A stretch of DNA of 36,109 nucleotides. It comes from REEB95 sp035648735. GTDB lineage: Bacteria; Pseudomonadota; Alphaproteobacteria; ATCC43930; CGMCC-115725. This document shows, one piece after another, positions 32,641 to 36,109 of this stretch (positions within the stretch are counted from its first letter, which is position 1; each line of letters opens with the position of its first letter). A program made the translations under genes and the position numbers. Under the pieces are notes generated by a model. That model was not told the origin of the DNA and made no database searches. It saw only the letters and a list, made by a program, of their open reading frames with translations. The DNA lies in assembly GCA_035648735.1 (NCBI GenBank), contig DASRKX010000011.1, forward strand, positions 1-36,109, read 5' to 3'.

Positions 32641-34779
32641 ATGTCGCTCGGAGAAAACGGGCCGCAATCCTCCGGCGAGGGTACGCGGGACGCCATCCGG
32701 CCGCTCCAGGCGCTCCTGGCCGCCGCCATATTAACGCCGATCGTGCTGTTTTGCGGCGCGGGCTTTCTCACCTACAACAATTTTTTCGCGGAGGCGCGGG
32801 AACGCAACGCGCAGCTCCTCGATATCGCCAGCCAGAACGCGCTCAATATCTTCGGCACCGCCAGCCTGGCGGTCGATCGGATCGCCGATCGCACTGCCGG
32901 CATGAGTTGGGACGAGATCGCACGTTCGCGCGACGTTTATCTTTTCCTGAGGCAGATCAAGACCAACCTGCCCCAGGTCGGCGCGGTCGGAATGGTCGGC
33001 GCCGATCATCACGTCATCGCGATGGACTTGGCGTTTCCGTCGCCCGACCTGGCCGCGGCGCCGCGCAACTACATAGCGGTGCCGCGTCCCGGCAACGAGG
33101 ATTTGCTGATCTCCAACGTGATCATGGGTCAGGTGACCAAGCGCAATCAATTCGTTCTCGCCCGGCGGCGGCTCGGCGCGCACGGTGAGAATGCCGGCTT
33201 GATTCAATTGACCGTCGATTCCGCCGATCTCGCGAACTACTACGACGTGCTGGCCGCCAATTCCGGCATCCACATCACGCTGGCGCGCGCCGACGGGGTC
33301 GTGCTGGCGCGCAATCCCGAAGCCGAGGCACCGCAGACGATCGGCGCCGGCAGCAAGTTCATGGAGATGATCCGCGAGCAGCCCGAGGCGGGCGAGTACG
33401 AAACCCATTCGGTGATCGACGGCAAGGACCGCTTGTTCGCCTATCGGAGGTTGCCCGGCTTTCCGATCTATGTCGCGGTCGGAATCGACCGCGCGACGAT
33501 CGTGCAGGGCTGGCTCCGCCTAATGTCGAGCCATCTGATCTACGGCGTGCCGGTGACGCTTATGCTCATCTTCGCGACCGTGATCGCCCTGCGCCGCTCG
33601 CGCGAGGCGGCCGCGGAAGCGGAGCGCCGCGCCGAGCTCGAGGATCATTACCGTCAGGCGCAGAAAATGGAAGCGATCGGCCAGCTGACCGGCGGCGTGG
33701 CCCATGATTTCAACAATTTGCTCACCGTCATCATGGGCAGCCTCGAACAGCTGCGGGCGCAGGTGCCGAGCGAGGCCGGCAAGCGCCTGCTCGGCATGGC
33801 GCAGCGCGGCGCCGAGCGCGGCGCGCATCTGACGCAATCGCTGCTCTCCTTCGCGCGGCGCCAGTCGCTCCATCCCGAGACGGTCAATCTCAACCGCCTG
33901 ATCAAGGATTTCAGCGAGCTGCTGCGCCGCGGCGCGGGCGATCTGGTGCAGATCCGGTTCCTGTTGAACCCGACGGTCGATCCGTGCCGCATCGACCCGG
34001 CGCAGTTCCAGTCGGCGCTGCTCAATCTGGTCGTCAATTCGCGCGACGCCATGGCAGCGACCGGCGGCCAGATCTCGATCGAGACCGACAATGTTTCGCT
34101 CGACCGCTCGCACGGCGCCGAAATCCAGCCGGGCCCCTATGTGCGGGTGACGGTGGGCGACAGCGGCTCGGGCATGGCGCCCGAGGTGATCGAGCGCGCC
34201 TTCGATCCATTCTACACCACCAAGGAGGTCGGCAAGGGCAGCGGCCTCGGCCTCTCGCAGGTCTACGGCTTCGTCAAGCAATCGGGCGGCCATCTCGAGC
34301 TCGCCTCCCAGGTCGGCGTCGGCACCACGGTAAAAATCTACCTGCCGCGGGCGCATCAGCCGGCCTCGGCCGCCGTGACCGACGAGCAGCAGCGCGAGCT
34401 GCCAACCGCGGCCCAGGCCGAGACCGTTCTGATGGTCGAGGACGATGCCGATCTGCGCGAGATGGTGGCGGAGAATCTGCGCGACCTGGGCTACCGCGTG
34501 CTGACCGCGCCCGACGGGCCGGCGGCGCTCGCCTTGCTCGAGGGCAAGGAGAAAATCGATCTGCTGTTCAGCGACTTCTCGATGCCGAGCGGCATGCTCG
34601 GCGACGAGCTGGCAAGGCGCGCGCGCCTGTTGAAGCGCGGCATCAAGGTTCTGCTGACGTCGGGCTATGCGCTCGCGCGCGACAGCGGCGAGCCCGGCGG
34701 CTTCTCGACGCTGCAGAAGCCCTATCGCCAGGAGGATCTGGCGCGGGCGATACGCCAGGCGCTGGAGCGCGACCGCTGA
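32641..34779 (+). CDS. Hybrid sensor histidine kinase (Cache - HisKA - HATPase - REC)
   Basis: A 712-residue membrane sensor kinase. One membrane segment spans about residues 23-43 and a second about 297-317; between them is a periplasmic double-Cache/PDC-like domain ending in FAYRRLPGFPIYVAVGIDR. HisKA carries the phosphorylated His355 in GGVAHDFNNLLTVIMGS, the HDFNNLL class. The ATPase has NLVVNSRDAM, GDSGSGMAP, FDPFYTTKEVGKGSGLGL. The C-terminal receiver has the DD pair in MVEDDADLRE and the phosphoacceptor Asp645 in LLFSDFSMPSG. The ATG at 32641 gives a clean cytoplasmic start; a TTG at 32599 is also in frame. No response-regulator gene is adjacent, so the output partner is unknown. Confidence 0.92.
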   Translation: MSLGENGPQSSGEGTRDAIRPLQALLAAAILTPIVLFCGAGFLTYNNFFAEARERNAQLLDIASQNALNIFGTASLAVDRIADRTAGMSWDEIARSRDVYLFLRQIKTNLPQVGAVGMVGADHHVIAMDLAFPSPDLAAAPRNYIAVPRPGNEDLLISNVIMGQVTKRNQFVLARRRLGAHGENAGLIQLTVDSADLANYYDVLAANSGIHITLARADGVVLARNPEAEAPQTIGAGSKFMEMIREQPEAGEYETHSVIDGKDRLFAYRRLPGFPIYVAVGIDRATIVQGWLRLMSSHLIYGVPVTLMLIFATVIALRRSREAAAEAERRAELEDHYRQAQKMEAIGQLTGGVAHDFNNLLTVIMGSLEQLRAQVPSEAGKRLLGMAQRGAERGAHLTQSLLSFARRQSLHPETVNLNRLIKDFSELLRRGAGDLVQIRFLLNPTVDPCRIDPAQFQSALLNLVVNSRDAMAATGGQISIETDNVSLDRSHGAEIQPGPYVRVTVGDSGSGMAPEVIERAFDPFYTTKEVGKGSGLGLSQVYGFVKQSGGHLELASQVGVGTTVKIYLPRAHQPASAAVTDEQQRELPTAAQAETVLMVEDDADLREMVAENLRDLGYRVLTAPDGPAALALLEGKEKIDLLFSDFSMPSGMLGDELARRARLLKRGIKVLLTSGYALARDSGEPGGFSTLQKPYRQEDLARAIRQALERDR

Positions 34780-34810
34780 AAACTGGTGCTGCCGCTCAGG
34801 ATTTAATCGA

Positions 34811-34841
34811 GAGGAACCTCCCCGTCGCCAAGGGAGTTCCT
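34811..34841 (+). promoter_or_regulatory. Possible EcfG-type promoter or imperfect palindrome
   Basis: GGAAC (34813-34817) and AGTT (34835-34838) are separated by 17 bp, one base away from the EcfG general-stress consensus GGAAC-N16/17-CGTT. The same bases also form an imperfect inverted repeat (AGGAACCTCCC with GGGAGTTCCT), so a palindromic protein site or an RNA hairpin is an alternative. If it is a promoter, the 35052 kinase gene is the first gene downstream, with a leader of about 200 bases. Confidence 0.3.
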
Positions 34842-35051
34842 ACCACGGAGCTACGGCCGCGCTAGACGTGACCTTCGTTTGGCTGCATCGGGCGCACCGT
34901 CCGGGACGGTCGATGTTCTGAGCCGGAGGCGTCCACGCTGCCCCGGATGGATGCATTTGCGCCAATTCCGCTACTTTGCCTGTCTGCTGACCCCGTTAAT
35001 GATTGAGCGCGCATAGTCGGAGCGGCCCCTCAGACAATCCGAGATTGAATT
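34842..35051 (+). other. Non-coding stretch before the second kinase gene
   Basis: About 210 bases with no convincing gene on either strand. Short open frames exist, but none has a ribosome site and a plausible product together. A small GC-rich hairpin ACCGT/ACGGT lies near 34896. An in-frame TGA at 35046-35048 closes the kinase frame just before its GTG start. Confidence 0.4.
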
Positions 35052-36109
35052 GTGAATGTCCGGCATCGCGCCCAACGCCTGAAGCTGCTCGTTCTTGCTG
35101 CGGCCGCGGTCATGATTCTGGCCATGTGGGCGCTCGCCGCTTTGTCGATCAACAATGCGCGCCGCACCGCATTCGACCACGCGCGCACCGAAGCCACCAA
35201 TCTCTTAGGGGACGAAGACGCAACCGCGCGCGAGAGCGCGGTCGATAATGTGAAGCGGATCATCGGCAATCGTCGCGTTCCGGGCTACCCGCGCATCGTC
35301 GGCAGCGGCCTCGACCTCGATCAAGAGCTGGCGAAGGCTAATGCGAATGCCAAGATCCTCCTCGGCCTCGTCGGGCTGGCGACGTTGCTGCTGGCCGGGC
35401 TCGTCATTTACTTGATGCGCGGGATCAACCGCCGCATGGCGCGCGAGATCGCGCAGGATGCCATGAATATCGATCTTCGGGAAAGCAAGGAACTCGTCCA
35501 GCAGACCAAGGACCTGCTGACCGACGCGGTCGATTGTATTTCCGAGCCTTTTACCATTTATGACAAGGACGACCGCTTGGTTCTTTGCAACGAAGCCTTC
35601 CGGCAGCTATTCCCGCATCCTGACCATCCGATAACTTACGGCATGAGTTTTGAGGCGTTGCTTAGGGACTCGATGGCTCAAGGCATTTTTAAGGGAGCGA
35701 TCGATAACGAAGACCAGTGGATCGCGGAGCGTAAGCGCGTGCATCGCCACGCACGCGGCAGCGTGGAAGTGGCCCTGTTCGATGGACGACATTTGTTGGC
35801 CACTGATCGCCGCATGAAATCCGGCGGCATCGCCGGTCTTCGTATAGACGTTACAGATCTCGTGCAGACCAAGGAAGCCCTGCAGAAAGCTCTCGCCAAG
35901 GCCGAAGCAGCCAACAATGCCAAGACACTGTTCCTCGCCAATATGAGCCACGAGCTGCGTACGCCGCTCAATGCCATCCTCGGCTTCTCGCAGATGATCA
36001 GGGACCAGATGCGCGGACCGGTCAACCCGCCGGTCTATGCCGATTACGCCAAGGATATCAACTCCGCGGGCAACCATCTCCTCGAGATCATCAACAATGT
36101 GCTCGACAT
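35052..36109 (+). CDS. Sensor histidine kinase, 3' end beyond window (TM - shrunken sensor - TM - PAS - HisKA)
   Basis: The frame stays open to the window edge, giving 352 residues without a stop. The start is the GTG at 35052, four bases after an in-frame TGA; it has only a weak ribosome site. Membrane segments lie at about residues 11-33 and 101-122. Only about 67 residues lie between them, ending in RRVPGYPRIVGSGLDLDQEL, which resembles the end of a Cache domain and the RRLPGFPIYVAVGIDR of the upstream kinase. A PAS domain follows (about 155-268, starting LLTDAVDCISEPFTIYDKDD). HisKA begins at FLANMSHELRTPLNAILGF with His300. The ATPase domain must lie beyond the window. The phosphorylation target is unknown. 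Confidence 0.85.
   Translation, partial: MNVRHRAQRLKLLVLAAAAVMILAMWALAALSINNARRTAFDHARTEATNLLGDEDATARESAVDNVKRIIGNRRVPGYPRIVGSGLDLDQELAKANANAKILLGLVGLATLLLAGLVIYLMRGINRRMAREIAQDAMNIDLRESKELVQQTKDLLTDAVDCISEPFTIYDKDDRLVLCNEAFRQLFPHPDHPITYGMSFEALLRDSMAQGIFKGAIDNEDQWIAERKRVHRHARGSVEVALFDGRHLLATDRRMKSGGIAGLRIDVTDLVQTKEALQKALAKAEAANNAKTLFLANMSHELRTPLNAILGFSQMIRDQMRGPVNPPVYADYAKDINSAGNHLLEIINNVLD

Overview
The window is a GC-rich, densely coding stretch of bacterial chromosome with many 1-4 bp gene overlaps. It looks alphaproteobacterial. The order ispB - DUF2007 - methyltransferase ... glyQ - glyS - ppdK, the tRNA-Pro, the PEP-synthesising dikinase next to glyS and the style of the PAS/Cache histidine kinases all point there. 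A Rhodospirillales-like member is my best guess, inferred from gene order only. I see no insertion sequence, phage, CRISPR array or integrase, so this is mostly core chromosome with small accessory patches.

Layout. (1) 68-5977 is a catabolic region: a crotonase-fold protein and a class II aldolase (+), an MFS exporter and a fumarylacetoacetate-hydrolase-family enzyme (-), a divergent HpaI-type aldolase (+), and an orphan periplasmic binding protein (-) with its own terminator. Together they suggest breakdown or uptake of carboxylic or oxo acids, possibly from aromatics. (2) 6084-10883 is a six-gene minus-strand run: 2TM protein, lipoprotein protease CtpA, DUF2846-like lipoprotein, unknown protein, membrane acyltransferase and MBL hydrolase, mostly an envelope theme. 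(3) 10935-13208 holds a terminator, tRNA-Pro(CGG) and ispB on the minus strand, and DUF2007 plus an N6-adenine-type methyltransferase on the plus strand. (4) 13209-14033 is a small accessory patch: two inverted REP-like palindromes flank a less GC-rich lipoprotein gene, and beside it lie a short copy of the 3' end of the neighbouring VOC gene and a 47-residue membrane protein gene. (5) 14034-15721 has a VOC protein, an alpha/beta hydrolase and a small zinc-ribbon membrane protein that may be read from a leaderless mRNA.

(6) 15777-21382 is the glyQ-glyS-ppdK operon (glycyl-tRNA synthetase and pyruvate phosphate dikinase), converging on ygfZ. (7) 22310-27152 is a tightly coupled glycan operon behind a near-consensus promoter: GT9, two GT4-type glycosyltransferases and an AsnB-family amidotransferase. 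(8) 27218-31429 has an extradiol-dioxygenase-like VOC protein whose stop codon overlaps that of pyrC, then a thiolase and an AcuI-type reductase overlapping by 4 bp. (9) 31548-36109 has a Tat-exported cell-wall amidase, a non-coding stretch rich in hairpins that may encode a small RNA (about 32430-32517), a hybrid histidine kinase, a possible EcfG-type promoter, and a second histidine kinase cut by the window end whose sensor domain appears internally deleted.

The best leads for something undescribed are the hairpin RNA locus at 32362-32517, the patch at 13209-14033, the glycan/amidotransferase operon and the shrunken sensor kinase. None of them amounts on sequence alone to a clearly new system.
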